DNA from: Methanococcus maripaludis C5
GTDB lineage: Archaea; AGJL01; Methanococci; Methanococcales; Methanococcaceae
Direction: 5' to 3'
Assembly (NCBI RefSeq): GCF_000016125.1
Contig: NC_009135.1
Location: 620,001-684,000, forward strand
DNA length: 64,000 nucleotides
Shown here: piece after piece, positions 20,664-29,862 of the stretch
How the letters are laid out: every line of letters begins with the position of its first letter
How positions within the stretch are numbered: the first letter of the stretch is position 1
Position numbers and translations under genes: made by a program
Notes under the pieces: model-generated
What the model was told of the DNA's origin: nothing
What the model saw: only the letters and a program-made list of their open reading frames with translations
Database searches by the model: none

Positions 20664-20711
20664 CAGTGTGCAATAGTGAAATTATCCCCCCCAGACCCCC
20701 ACTTCACACTG
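20664..20711. repeat. Inverted repeat around a C-rich run
   Basis: CAGTGTG (20664-20670) faces CACACTG (20705-20711). The loop between them holds two C runs, unusual for this genome, and AGTGAA (20675-20680) can also pair with part of the 3' side. A T-run and A-run follow at 20713-20725. It may be a terminator or the second module of the RNA candidate just upstream. The rest of the gap up to 20920 is plain AT-rich sequence in which I see nothing else. Confidence 0.35.
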
Positions 20712-20924
20712 ATTTTTTAAAAAAATTTACAACAGGTTTAGTTGTCGTAAACCTCCACAATAGTATTTGCTTTATTAGTTAATATAATTATGTGACTATT
20801 CAATATTTACGTAAATTTAGTATATTAAATAATTTTTTTCAGGTTTTGATTTTTAGCTTATGTTATAATAGTGTTACCCATTAATTATATATACTATCTT
20901 TTAAAAAAAGGGTGTATAAGCCTT

Positions 20925-21025
20925 TTTAAATTTTGAAACCTCATATTTTCGGTTTTTCAATTTGTTATTTGGGATACCCCCTATGTTGATATATCTCGTT
21001 TAAATTTTGAAAGATTTATATATAT
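20925..21025 (+). promoter_or_regulatory. ablA control region: direct repeats, GGGATACCCC dyad and TATA box
   Basis: A good box A, TTTATATATAT, lies at 21015-21025 and predicts initiation just before the ablA ribosome binding site, hence a very short leader. Upstream are two exact 14-base copies of TTTAAATTTTGAAA (20925-20938 and 20999-21012), and between them the dyad GGGATACCCC (20971-20980). The same ten bases occur upstream of the betaine transporter at 29796-29805. abl genes are known to be salt-induced in Methanococcus and Methanosarcina; that these elements mediate it is inference. Confidence 0.5.
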
Positions 21026-21050
21026 CGATAGTATTTTTTAGGTGATAATT

Positions 21051-22352
21051 TTGAACGAATTAAGTGACGAAAGTATATTAAAATATACGAAAAAAATTTC
21101 AGAAAACGCCACGATTGATAATTGGAATGATTATAAATGGCAACTTTCAAATTCGATTAAGGATGTTGATACTTTAGAAAAATTTCTTGGAATAAATTTG
21201 GATAAACACGAAAAAAAGGAAATCCAAAAAGCAATTGAAGTATTTCCAATGTCAATTACCCCATATTATGCAAGTTTAATCGATACGAAAAATTTAGATA
21301 AAGATCCAATTTACAAACAAAGTGTGGCATCTTCAAAAGAGCTCATACTTGAAAATTTTGAAATGGAAGACCCATTATCTGAAGATGATGACTCTCCTGT
21401 CGTTGGAATAACCCACAGATATCCAGACAGAGTTTTATTTTACATAAATCCAAACTGTGCAATGTACTGTAGGCACTGTACTCGAAAAAGAAAGGTTTCA
21501 GAAAAAAGCAGTAATCCTTCAAAGGAAGAAATCCAAAAAGCAATCGATTACATTAAAAATAATGATAAAATAAGAGACGTTTTACTTTCAGGTGGGGACC
21601 CTCTTTTACTTTCTGATGAATTTTTGGACTGGATACTTTCAGAAATAAGCAGCATAAAACACGTTGAACTCATAAGAATTGGATCAAGGGTTCCCGTAGT
21701 TCTTCCTCAAAGAATTACTGATAATTTAGTCAATACTCTAAAAAAATACCATCCAATCTGGATAAATACGCACTACAACCATCCTGTAGAGATTACAAAA
21801 GCATCTAAGGTAGCACTTGATAAACTTTCAGATTCTGGAATTCCTCTTGGAAATCAAACTGTATTACTTGCAGGAGTTAATGATTGCCCGTATGTTATGA
21901 GAAAATTAAATCAAAAACTTGTTTCTTCAAGAGTAAGGCCGTACTACCTTTATCAATGTGATTTATCAAAAGGAATCTCCCATTTTAGAACTTCAGTTAG
22001 TAAGGGGTTGGAAATTATCGAAAGTTTAATTGGACACACAACAGGCTTTGCAGTTCCTAGATACGTTGTAGATGCACCCGGAGGCGGTGGAAAAATTCCT
22101 GTAATGCCAAATTACGTAGTTTCATGGGGATCTGATAGGGTAATCTTGAGAAATTATGAAGGAATTATCACAACTTACGTTGAACCGTCAGAATATGGTG
22201 GATGCAGTAAAAACTGCGATAAGTGTGATAGAATGTGTATCGGGGACTTTGAAATTAATCAAACCGGAATTGAAAAATTAATGACGGATGTAGATGATTC
22301 AATATCTTTAATCCCTGAAAACAACGAGAGAGTTGCCCGGAGAGATGAGTAA
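21051..22352 (+). CDS. ablA: Lysine 2,3-aminomutase (beta-lysine synthesis)
   Basis: AblA converts L-lysine to L-beta-lysine, the first step to the compatible solute N-epsilon-acetyl-beta-lysine. It is a radical-SAM, PLP-dependent enzyme. The 433-residue protein has the radical-SAM motif CAMYCRHCTRKRK near residue 140, the GGDP motif in LLSGGDPLLL, and the KamA-type C-terminal zinc cysteines (GGCSKNCDKCDRMC). I choose TTG at 21051 because AGGTGA lies six bases before it; the GTG at 21042 is part of that binding site. It abuts ablB directly. Its control region is described separately. Confidence 0.93.
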   Translation: MNELSDESILKYTKKISENATIDNWNDYKWQLSNSIKDVDTLEKFLGINLDKHEKKEIQKAIEVFPMSITPYYASLIDTKNLDKDPIYKQSVASSKELILENFEMEDPLSEDDDSPVVGITHRYPDRVLFYINPNCAMYCRHCTRKRKVSEKSSNPSKEEIQKAIDYIKNNDKIRDVLLSGGDPLLLSDEFLDWILSEISSIKHVELIRIGSRVPVVLPQRITDNLVNTLKKYHPIWINTHYNHPVEITKASKVALDKLSDSGIPLGNQTVLLAGVNDCPYVMRKLNQKLVSSRVRPYYLYQCDLSKGISHFRTSVSKGLEIIESLIGHTTGFAVPRYVVDAPGGGGKIPVMPNYVVSWGSDRVILRNYEGIITTYVEPSEYGGCSKNCDKCDRMCIGDFEINQTGIEKLMTDVDDSISLIPENNERVARRDE

Positions 22353-23177
22353 ATGGAAAAAATAATCGAAATAAATGATTCAATTATCCAGATAAGTGAT
22401 TTAAACGATAGAATCTACATAATGAAACTTGGAAAAGATGCAGATGAATTAATTAAACATGTCGATAAAGTATGCACTGAAAAAAAGCTTTCAAAAGTTT
22501 TTGCAAAAGTTTCAGGAAATCAGAAAGAAATTTTTGAAAAAAACGGATATATTTGTGAAGGAAAACTTAAAAATTACTTTTTAGATGATAATGCATATTT
22601 CATGTCTAAATTTTTTGAAGACTCCAGAAAAATATCGAAATTTCCAAAAGAAGCAGAAGATGTTTTAAATTATGTAGAAACTGTTGATGTAGATTCATAT
22701 ACAAATATTGATGAGAAATTTCACTTAAAAATTGCAAATGAATCGGATGCGGAAAAATTATCAAAACACTATTCAAAAGTTTTTGAAACGTACCCTTTTC
22801 CAATAAATGACCCAAATTATATATTGAAGACAATGCAGACAAACGTAAAATACTTTATAATTGAAGATAATGGTAAAATCATTGCAGCATCGTCTTGTGA
22901 GATGGATATTAAGAACAAATGCGTTGAAATGACTGATTTTGCAGTTCTTGAAGAATATCGAAAAGAAGGGCTTTCTAAGTACTTATTATATATAATGGAA
23001 AAAATAATGAAAGACAATGGATACCGGGTTTTTTACACGATTGCAAGAAGTATCTCGTATGGAATGAATATCACGTTTAAAAAAATGGGCTATACTTACA
23101 GCGGAACTGCAATTAGCAATACAAACATTTGCGGAAACTTCGAAGACATGAATTTTTGGTACAAGCTCGTAGAATAA
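22353..23177 (+). CDS. ablB: Beta-lysine N6-acetyltransferase
   Basis: AblB acetylates beta-lysine to N-epsilon-acetyl-beta-lysine, an osmolyte made by methanogens at high salt. The 274-residue protein has a GNAT fold in its C-terminal half (FAVLEEYRKEGLSKYLL is the acetyl-CoA loop; FTIARSISYGMNITFKKMGY follows). ATG at 22353 comes directly after the ablA stop codon, with GGAGAG in the end of ablA, so the two are translationally coupled. The N-terminal 100 residues are particular to the AblB family. Confidence 0.92.
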   Translation: MEKIIEINDSIIQISDLNDRIYIMKLGKDADELIKHVDKVCTEKKLSKVFAKVSGNQKEIFEKNGYICEGKLKNYFLDDNAYFMSKFFEDSRKISKFPKEAEDVLNYVETVDVDSYTNIDEKFHLKIANESDAEKLSKHYSKVFETYPFPINDPNYILKTMQTNVKYFIIEDNGKIIAASSCEMDIKNKCVEMTDFAVLEEYRKEGLSKYLLYIMEKIMKDNGYRVFYTIARSISYGMNITFKKMGYTYSGTAISNTNICGNFEDMNFWYKLVE

Positions 23178-23327
23178 CATTTCAACTCTTTTAATTTTTT
23201 TAATTTTTAAATTAACTTCAATTTTTTTCTATTTTTGATAATTCTATCCTTATTTTTAAAATTAAAATGAAAAGTTTAATTATTTTAAAAAAACATAAAT
23301 TGCACAAGAGTTATTTTGGGGGATTTT

Positions 23328-23804
23328 ATGAAGGAACTTGAAGCGGCAATTGCAAAGTATCATGCAATGAAATTGAAGGATATTCTTCCACCGATAGATA
23401 CCCTTCCGGTTTTATGCAATGATTCTTCAGTTATGGATGTTTTAGAGATACTTAGAACGAGGCATCACGTTTGGGTAATAAACTGTAAAGAAGATGGAAA
23501 ACTTATTGGAGTAATTCGGTATTTGGACGTTATAAATTTTATAATGCCTCCCGAGAAACATTCGACATTTATTGGGACTACTCGAACGGTATTAATGTCA
23601 ATACAGGGTGGGGCGGAAGTTGCAAGCGAAGTAATGGAAAAAAGTGCGATTAAAATAAACTACAATAAATCTGTTTTAGGGGCACTTGAAAAAATGAAAA
23701 GATATAATTTACAACTTTTAGCCGTAGTTGATGATGAAAATAGGCTCGTTGGGGAGGTTAGCCTCAGGATATTGATAAATAAGTTTCTTGATCTCTGCTT
23801 TTAG
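23328..23804 (+). CDS. CBS-domain pair protein
   Basis: The 158-residue protein is made of two CBS motifs: residues about 20-75 (LPVLCNDSSVMDVLEILRTR, then LIGVIRYLDVINF) and about 95-155 (KINYNKSVLGALEKMKRYN, then LVGEVSLRILINKF). CBS pairs bind adenine nucleotides and gate enzymes or transporters. ATG 23328 follows GGGGGAT; a frame start four codons earlier lacks a binding site. The stop codon overlaps the binding site of the antiporter gene behind it, so it probably regulates that transporter. This pairing is inference from gene order. Confidence 0.85.
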   Translation: MKELEAAIAKYHAMKLKDILPPIDTLPVLCNDSSVMDVLEILRTRHHVWVINCKEDGKLIGVIRYLDVINFIMPPEKHSTFIGTTRTVLMSIQGGAEVASEVMEKSAIKINYNKSVLGALEKMKRYNLQLLAVVDDENRLVGEVSLRILINKFLDLCF

Positions 23805-23813
23805 GTGTTTTTG

Positions 23814-24980
23814 TTGAGTATCTCGTGGGTATTATTTACGGTTGGGCTATGTCTAATATTTGGAAAAATTGGAAACGAATTAATGTGGAGAATCGGGTTT
23901 CCAAGCGTGTTTGGCGAAATAATTGTCGGAATCATATTTGGAAATCTTTTATTTTTTGGAATAGTTGATTCAAGTCATTTAACGCTTCACGAAAATGATA
24001 TATTTGATTTTTTGTCAACTGTTGGCATTATGTTTTTATTATTTTTAAGCGGGCTTGAAATAGATATACACAAACTAAAAAAGACCGAATATATTTCAAT
24101 AGTTGCAGCAGTATTTGGTGCGCTGTTTCCATTAATTTTGGGATATATTGTCCTCTCCAAATTTGGATACACCACCAAAGAATCCATTGTCGGAGGGGTA
24201 ATTCTTACAGCAACGAGTATTGGGATTACAGCAAGACTTTTAATGGATTTAAAAGTTTTAAAAACTGATGTAGGGGCAGCTGCAATTAGTGCTAGTATTC
24301 TAGATGACTTTTTAGGTCTTATTCTTCTTATACTCGCAGTTGGATCTGGAAGTTTACTAGGACTAATTTCTGAAATCACAGTATTTTTCATAATTACTGG
24401 ATATTTGGGATGGAAATTAATTAACCGATATTTAATTTTTGCAGAAAAATTCCATATCGAAAAAACCGTTCTATCATTTACAATTGCGTTAATGTTTTTA
24501 TTTTCATTTTTATCAGAAAGCTGGTTTGAAGTTGCAATTGAAGGGGCATTTATGGCAGGATTAATCCTTTCAAAAACTTCTGAAGGTAAAACACTTGCAA
24601 AAGAGATAAAATCAATTGGAAATTCATTTTTAATTCCATTATTTTTTATATATACGGGGGCAAGGCTAAATTTAACGGCATTTTTAAATCATGAAGCGCT
24701 AATTCTCGCTACAATTTTTATAATTGTTGGGGTTTTGAGTAAATTTGTTGGGTGGGGACTTGGAGCAAAATTGATGGGTAAGTGGAATCTTAAAAAATCG
24801 ATACAGCTCGCTTCGGCATCAGTTCCAAGGGCAGAAATAGCGCTGATAAATTTAATGATTGCGGTTTCTGCAGGTGTGATTTTAGAAGAAAATATTTCAA
24901 AATTCATTGCAGCAACGCTGATATTTGTTACATTTTCGATAGTTATAACACCGCCGCTCTTAAAAAAAGTTTTTGAGTAG
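23814..24980 (+). CDS. CPA2-family cation/proton antiporter membrane protein
   Basis: This very hydrophobic protein of about 388 residues has roughly eleven to twelve membrane segments and the CPA2 (KefB/NapA-like) hallmarks: PSVFGEIIVGIIFGN, FLLFLSGLEIDIHKL and LSASILDD-like ISASILDDFLGLIL, where the Asp pair binds the ion. It probably exchanges Na+ or K+ for H+. Start choice: AGGTG at 23803-23807 best serves the TTG at 23814; GTG at 23805 and TTG at 23811 are alternatives. It overlaps nothing but is immediately behind the CBS gene, and both lie in the osmoadaptation block. No C-terminal TrkA-N domain is present; the CBS protein may take that role. Confidence 0.88.
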   Translation: MSISWVLFTVGLCLIFGKIGNELMWRIGFPSVFGEIIVGIIFGNLLFFGIVDSSHLTLHENDIFDFLSTVGIMFLLFLSGLEIDIHKLKKTEYISIVAAVFGALFPLILGYIVLSKFGYTTKESIVGGVILTATSIGITARLLMDLKVLKTDVGAAAISASILDDFLGLILLILAVGSGSLLGLISEITVFFIITGYLGWKLINRYLIFAEKFHIEKTVLSFTIALMFLFSFLSESWFEVAIEGAFMAGLILSKTSEGKTLAKEIKSIGNSFLIPLFFIYTGARLNLTAFLNHEALILATIFIIVGVLSKFVGWGLGAKLMGKWNLKKSIQLASASVPRAEIALINLMIAVSAGVILEENISKFIAATLIFVTFSIVITPPLLKKVFE

Positions 24981-25031
24981 TATTTCTATTAAATTTTAAA
25001 AAGAATAAAACAAATAAAAAATAAAATTTAT

Positions 25032-26435
25032 TTAGAGTATTTTTTCATTTAAAAGTTCAGAAATTGATTCATAAATTTTTTGAGTAAGTAATTCAATTTC
25101 TTCAGGTTTAATTACTAAGGGGAGCACGAATATCAAAGTGTTTCCAATTGGCCGGATATAAATTCCTTTTTCAAGGAGTCTTCCAGCAGTTTTGTAACCT
25201 GCTTTGTATCCGTAATCATATGGTTCTTTAGTTTCTTTATTTTTTACAAGTTCTATTCCAATCATGTAGCCGGATTTTCGAATATCTCCAACACAGGGGA
25301 ATTCTTTTAATTTATCAAGGTTTTCGTGTAATAATTTGATATTTGGCCTTATTTCTTCGCAAATATTGGTTTCTTCTAAAATATTGAGTGTTTCAATTGC
25401 TGAGGCACATATGATCTGGTTTCCGGCATAGGTGTGGCCGTGAAAGAGCTGTTTACACTCGTCAAAACTTCCTAAAAATGCATCGTGTATTTCATCGGTT
25501 GCAAGGGTTAGTGCAAGTGGCAAATATCCGCCAGTAATTCCTTTTCCAAGGCATACAATGTCAGGTTTTTCTAATTCTTTTAATTCATCTATATCAGAAT
25601 AAAATGCTCTTCCAAGCCGTCCAAAAGTTGCGATTTCATCGAGTATTAATATAATATCAAGTTCCTTACAAATTTTTGCAACACCTTCGATGTATCCTTT
25701 AGGATATGGAATCATTCCAGCTGAACCCATGACGCCAGCTTCTAAAATAACGCAGAATATCTCGTCTTTATTCGTTCTAATTAAATCTTCCATTTCTTTT
25801 AGACACTTCATCTCGCATCCTAATTTATTTCTTTCATCAGTGTCTTTAAAATTGCAGTATTCGCACCTGTAGCAAAATGGGGCACTTGCATGGTATCCGT
25901 CAAACAATAATGGTTCAAAACAACCGTGGAAAAGTTCGCTTCCCCCAACACTCATTGCACCAACCGTGTCTCCATGATATCCTTCTTTAACCGACACAAA
26001 TTTTGTTTTATTTGTAAGTCCTTTTAATTTGCAGTATTCAAATGCCATTTTTACGGCAATTTCAACAGCTTCTGCACCATCTTCTGAAAAAAACACCTTT
26101 GTAAATTGTTTTGGGGAAAAATCAACGTATCTTTTTGCCAAAATTGCTGATGGAACGTTTCCACATCCGAGCTGAGTAGAATGTCCAATTTTTAAAGCCT
26201 GTTTTGAAATAGCATCGGCTATTCGTTTTTCAGAATGTCCAAAGAAATTACACCAGATCGATGAAACTGCATCCATATATCTTTTGCCATTTACATCAAT
26301 TAAGTAAATTCCTTCTCCACTTTCAATTAAAAGTGGATTTCCTTCAGAATATTCTTTCATCTGGGTAAATGGGTGCCAAACGTATTCTTTATCCCATTTC
26401 TCAAGGTCGTTTTTTGAATAGTTTTTTGATTTCAT
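25032..26435 (-). CDS. bioA: Adenosylmethionine-8-amino-7-oxononanoate aminotransferase
   Basis: BioA is a PLP aminotransferase of biotin synthesis that uses S-adenosylmethionine as amino donor to make 7,8-diaminopelargonate. The 467-residue protein has the BioA N-terminal WHPFTQMKEY, the GYHGDTVGAMSVGG loop, LDEIATFGRLGRAF around the PLP Asp, and the catalytic Lys in CLGKGITGGYLPL. ATG at 26435 follows GGTGTT. Biotin synthesis genes bioB, bioD and bioF are not beside it. It stands alone, convergent with the antiporter gene, between osmolyte genes. Confidence 0.93.
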   Translation of the reverse strand: MKSKNYSKNDLEKWDKEYVWHPFTQMKEYSEGNPLLIESGEGIYLIDVNGKRYMDAVSSIWCNFFGHSEKRIADAISKQALKIGHSTQLGCGNVPSAILAKRYVDFSPKQFTKVFFSEDGAEAVEIAVKMAFEYCKLKGLTNKTKFVSVKEGYHGDTVGAMSVGGSELFHGCFEPLLFDGYHASAPFCYRCEYCNFKDTDERNKLGCEMKCLKEMEDLIRTNKDEIFCVILEAGVMGSAGMIPYPKGYIEGVAKICKELDIILILDEIATFGRLGRAFYSDIDELKELEKPDIVCLGKGITGGYLPLALTLATDEIHDAFLGSFDECKQLFHGHTYAGNQIICASAIETLNILEETNICEEIRPNIKLLHENLDKLKEFPCVGDIRKSGYMIGIELVKNKETKEPYDYGYKAGYKTAGRLLEKGIYIRPIGNTLIFVLPLVIKPEEIELLTQKIYESISELLNEKIL

Positions 26436-26607
26436 TATAAAACACCAGAGATTTTTAAATTATTTTTAATTTAATCAAGTTGTTTATCATTATTATCTCA
26501 AAAATATGGATTTAGCAAATATAAGGCTTTTCGAAAAAAGTTTCAAAAATATGTAAAAATAATTTTCTTTAAAAAAGTTTCAAAAAAGAAATAAAGAATT
26601 TTTATAG

Positions 26608-27495
26608 TTAGTTCATGTGTGAAATCCATTCAGCTACAAGTTCAGGGTTATTTGCAACCCATTCTTCTGCAATTTCTTCTGGATCTTTTCCTTCATCACT
26701 GTATTCGTATATCCATCCGCTCTGAACGCTTGGATCAACTTCGAATTTCTGGAAGAATTCGTAGACTTCGGGGTAGTCATCTTTAAAGTCGTTTCTTGCA
26801 ATGGTGTATACTTTGTCACCATCACCGTATACTTTTTCAGGGTCATCCAACATTGTTATGTTGAATTTAAAGAAAACTGAGTGGGGTTCCCATACGGTAA
26901 CTATAATGTTTTCATTTTCATTCATTGCACGTGCAAGCTCCGCCATCATTGCAGGCGTACTGCTTGATTGTAATTCGTAACCTTCTAAGCCGTATGTTTC
27001 AATGGCATTTTCAGTGCTGGACATGATTCCAGCTCCAGGTTCAATTCCAACGATTCTCGCATCGAATAATTCTTCATTACCATTCAAGTCAGTAATTGAT
27101 TGTATTCCTGATTCATATGTGTATGTTGGAACTGCAAGACCAAGTGCGGTTCTTTCAATGTTTACATGAACCATTTCAAGCTGGTCTCCATATTGTGCCC
27201 AGTAGTCTTGGTGGGTTGTCGGTAACCATCCTGCAAGTAATATATCAAGTTCGCCTTCTGCAAGTTTTGCATATGTAATTCCCGCATCAAGCTGGTTTAA
27301 TTCAACATTGTAGCCTTGTTCTTCAAGGATTACTTTTACAACCTCTGATTTAACAGTAACTCCTGGCCAAGGGGGTAACCCGAATTTTATAGTCCCTTTT
27401 TCAAGGTCTTCTGTGCTTTCCGAAGATTGAACACATCCTGAAAACATGACAGCCAAACCTAAAATGGCAATGGCAAATAACGTTCCATACTTCAT
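26608..27495 (-). CDS. Glycine betaine/proline-type ABC transporter, substrate-binding lipoprotein
   Basis: This OpuAC/ProX-type protein captures betaine or a similar osmoprotectant outside the cell. The 295-residue precursor has a signal peptide of about 20 residues with lipobox MFSGCVQ. The mature part has the aromatic cage residues expected for quaternary ammonium ligands: LPPWPGVTVKSEV, LAGWLPTTHQDYW and VTVWEPHSVFF. ATG at 27495 follows AAGGTGA. It is the last gene of the transporter operon, 15 bases after the permease. Confidence 0.92.
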   Translation of the reverse strand: MKYGTLFAIAILGLAVMFSGCVQSSESTEDLEKGTIKFGLPPWPGVTVKSEVVKVILEEQGYNVELNQLDAGITYAKLAEGELDILLAGWLPTTHQDYWAQYGDQLEMVHVNIERTALGLAVPTYTYESGIQSITDLNGNEELFDARIVGIEPGAGIMSSTENAIETYGLEGYELQSSSTPAMMAELARAMNENENIIVTVWEPHSVFFKFNITMLDDPEKVYGDGDKVYTIARNDFKDDYPEVYEFFQKFEVDPSVQSGWIYEYSDEGKDPEEIAEEWVANNPELVAEWISHMN

Positions 27496-27510
27496 AAGTT
27501 CACCTTTTTA

Positions 27511-28353
27511 TTATATTTTAGATCCCACGAGGTTACGGGTAATCCTATCAAAAATTACAGCAAGAAATGTAACTGCAATACCTGCTTCGAGAGCGGGTGC
27601 TAAACTATATCGTTGGATACCGGAAATTATAACCTCACCTAACCCGCCCGAGCCGATAAATCCGGCAATAACTACCATTGAGAATGACAGCATGATTGCC
27701 TGATTTACGCCCATCATTATTGAAGGAACTGCTGTAGGCAGCTCTATTTTTGTTAATATCTGCCAGGAAGTGCCACCAAAGGCCTTTCCAACTTCAATTA
27801 ATTCGCCAGACACCTGCTCAATTCCAAGTGATGTAAGTTTTATTGCAGGGGGCATTGCAAAAATTACAGTTGCAATAACTCCGGGAACTTCCCCGATTCC
27901 AAAGAATAACACTGCTGGAATCAAGTATGCAAGGGATGGGAGTGTTTGCATTACATCGAGAAGTGGATCGAGCAGCATGCTGACTATTTTTGAACGCGCC
28001 TTTACTATTCCCAAAGGAATGCCTAATAAAAGCGCTATCAGTGTAGACGTTATTATTAGCGATAGTGTGATCATTGATGTATCCCACAGGCCCATCATCA
28101 TGATAATAACCAGGAAAAATGCTGTGAACGGAACCGATTTAAGATTAACCGTTTTCCAGACAAGTATTGAGATTAAAAGAATCATCAAATACGGATTTAT
28201 TGTAAAAAGTACAAAATGGAAAAAATCCACAGCGCTTTGAATTACCGATGAGACAATGTCAAAAAATCCCGAGTAGTTATCGATTAAAAAGTCTATTAAA
28301 TTTACTAAAAATTTTCCAATTCCAAGATTAAATGTATCTGCCAACGAAATCAC
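27511..28353 (-). CDS. Glycine betaine/proline-type ABC transporter, permease
   Basis: This OpuAB/ProW-type permease has 280 residues with about six membrane segments and the binding-protein-dependent EAA loop near GEVGKAFGGTSWQILTKIELP-like sequence (visible as ELIEVGKAFGGTSWQIL). The frame opens at GTG 28353, but TTG at 28344 has the better binding site (CGTGATT) and may be the true start. It is four bases after the ATPase gene. Together the three genes form a compatible-solute importer of the PROT family. Confidence 0.91.
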   Translation of the reverse strand: MISLADTFNLGIGKFLVNLIDFLIDNYSGFFDIVSSVIQSAVDFFHFVLFTINPYLMILLISILVWKTVNLKSVPFTAFFLVIIMMMGLWDTSMITLSLIITSTLIALLLGIPLGIVKARSKIVSMLLDPLLDVMQTLPSLAYLIPAVLFFGIGEVPGVIATVIFAMPPAIKLTSLGIEQVSGELIEVGKAFGGTSWQILTKIELPTAVPSIMMGVNQAIMLSFSMVVIAGFIGSGGLGEVIISGIQRYSLAPALEAGIAVTFLAVIFDRITRNLVGSKI

Positions 28354-28357
28354 GCTC

Positions 28358-29527
28358 TTAATTTTTTATCAGGTTAATTACTTCTTCAAATTCAACGTAT
28401 CCTAAAAAGTTATTTTCATCGTCAACGACTGGAACAGGATAATCTGAAGAAATAAATTGAGGTAATCCTTGATTTATAGTTTTTACATCTTCCAGGGGTT
28501 TGATTTTTTGAATACAGTTCATAATTTGTTCTGAATTTTGAAGTTCTTCTGCACTTACCACTCCGAGGTATTTTCCAGAGTCATCGAGTACGTATGCATA
28601 TTCAAGGCTTAAATCGCCTAGAATTTTAACTGCATGTTCCTTTTCCATTCGCGTATTTAGTGTAAATTCTGGTTTTTTAACAAGTGATTCAGCTCGAATT
28701 ACTGTTGTTTTATCAACTTCTTTTACAAAAGATTCAACAAAATCGTTCTGAGGATTTAAAAGGATTTCTTCTGGATGTGACAACTGAACGAGGCTTCCTT
28801 CTTCATTTAAAATCATAATCCTGTCGCCAAGTTTTATAGCTTCGTTTAAGTCGTGAGTTATAAATATAATCGTTTTTTTCATCTTTTTTTGAATTTTTAA
28901 AAGAAGTTCCTGCATTTCAAGCCTGATTAATGGGTCAAGTGCACTGAATGGTTCATCCATTAACAATATTTCTGGTTCTACTGCAAGACCTCTTGCAAGA
29001 CCGACACGCTGCTGCATTCCGCCACTAAGTTCTGAAATTTTACTTTTTTCCCAGCCTTTAAGTCCAACAAGTGAAAGAGCCTTTTCTGACTTTTCAATTC
29101 TTTCTTCAAGGCCCACCCCTTGAATTTCAAGGCCAAGGGCTACGTTTTCTAAAACAGAACGGTTTGGTAAAAGTCCAAATTTTTGAAATACCATTCCAAA
29201 ATACTTTCTTCTAATTTCAAGGAGGTCTTTTTCGCGCATTTGGGAGATATCAACGCCATTTTCAAGAACAATCTTTCCATAGGTTGGTTTTATAAGCCTG
29301 TTGATACACCTTATCAGTGTAGATTTACCGCTTCCGGAAAGTCCCATAATTACAAAAATTTCTCCTTTTTTAACGTCGAAATTAATGTCTTTAAGTCCAA
29401 CAACCTGTTTTGTTTTTTCCTTTATTTCTTTTCTAGAAAATCCTTCTTTGATTAACGGGTAGGCTTTTTCTGGTTTTTTACCAAATATTTTATATAATTC
29501 TGTTACCTGGATTATGGGGTCATTCAT
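28358..29527 (-). CDS. Glycine betaine/proline-type ABC transporter, ATPase with CBS domains
   Basis: This OpuAA/ProV-type ATPase energises the importer. The 389-residue protein has Walker A GLSGSGKST near residue 63, signature LSGGMQQRVGLARGLA near 170, Walker B ILLMDEPFSALDP near 190, and a C-terminal pair of CBS domains (residues about 275-389). In homologous transporters this module senses ionic strength. ATG at 29527 follows GAGGGAT. It is the first gene of the operon, with a leader of roughly 140 bases from the predicted promoter. Confidence 0.93.
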   Translation of the reverse strand: MNDPIIQVTELYKIFGKKPEKAYPLIKEGFSRKEIKEKTKQVVGLKDINFDVKKGEIFVIMGLSGSGKSTLIRCINRLIKPTYGKIVLENGVDISQMREKDLLEIRRKYFGMVFQKFGLLPNRSVLENVALGLEIQGVGLEERIEKSEKALSLVGLKGWEKSKISELSGGMQQRVGLARGLAVEPEILLMDEPFSALDPLIRLEMQELLLKIQKKMKKTIIFITHDLNEAIKLGDRIMILNEEGSLVQLSHPEEILLNPQNDFVESFVKEVDKTTVIRAESLVKKPEFTLNTRMEKEHAVKILGDLSLEYAYVLDDSGKYLGVVSAEELQNSEQIMNCIQKIKPLEDVKTINQGLPQFISSDYPVPVVDDENNFLGYVEFEEVINLIKN

Positions 29528-29862
29528 TTAATCCCTCTTAAGTCAACAATAATGTTTCAAATGTAAATTATGAATTTTAACGAACTATTCTTCGAAAAAT
29601 GAGTTTCGAGTAGAAAATAATTTCAAAAGTATTTCCAAATTCGAATTTAAGAATGCCTATGAGAATACCTTAAATTTCTAAACCATACTTTATATAATTA
29701 TTGAGTTAACTATTTATAATATATATTTAAAAAAACGCAGAAACTGTCAATTTGGTTAAGATACCTAATTATAATGACTTTTTAAAATTGAATATGGGAT
29801 ACCCCTAGAATGCAATGTAACTTTAAAATTTAGAAAAAATGAAAATAATAGTTAAAGGTTAA
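29528..29862 (-). promoter_or_regulatory. Promoter region of the betaine transporter operon
   Basis: Read on the minus strand, a box A (AATTATATAAAGTA; plus-strand 29688-29701) lies about 160 bases before the ATPase start. Between it and the gene are TTCGAA-containing dyads near 29586-29612 that could form an RNA hairpin in the leader. The dyad GGGATACCCC occurs at 29796-29805, about 100 bases upstream of this box A and downstream of the TPR gene that ends at 29863. The same ten bases lie before ablA. Apart from these I see no gene in the 335 bases. Confidence 0.45.

Noticed and set aside
20685-20700. C-runs as a G-quadruplex on the minus strand
   Set aside because: Only two long runs are present; four closely spaced G-runs would be needed for a simple intramolecular quadruplex.
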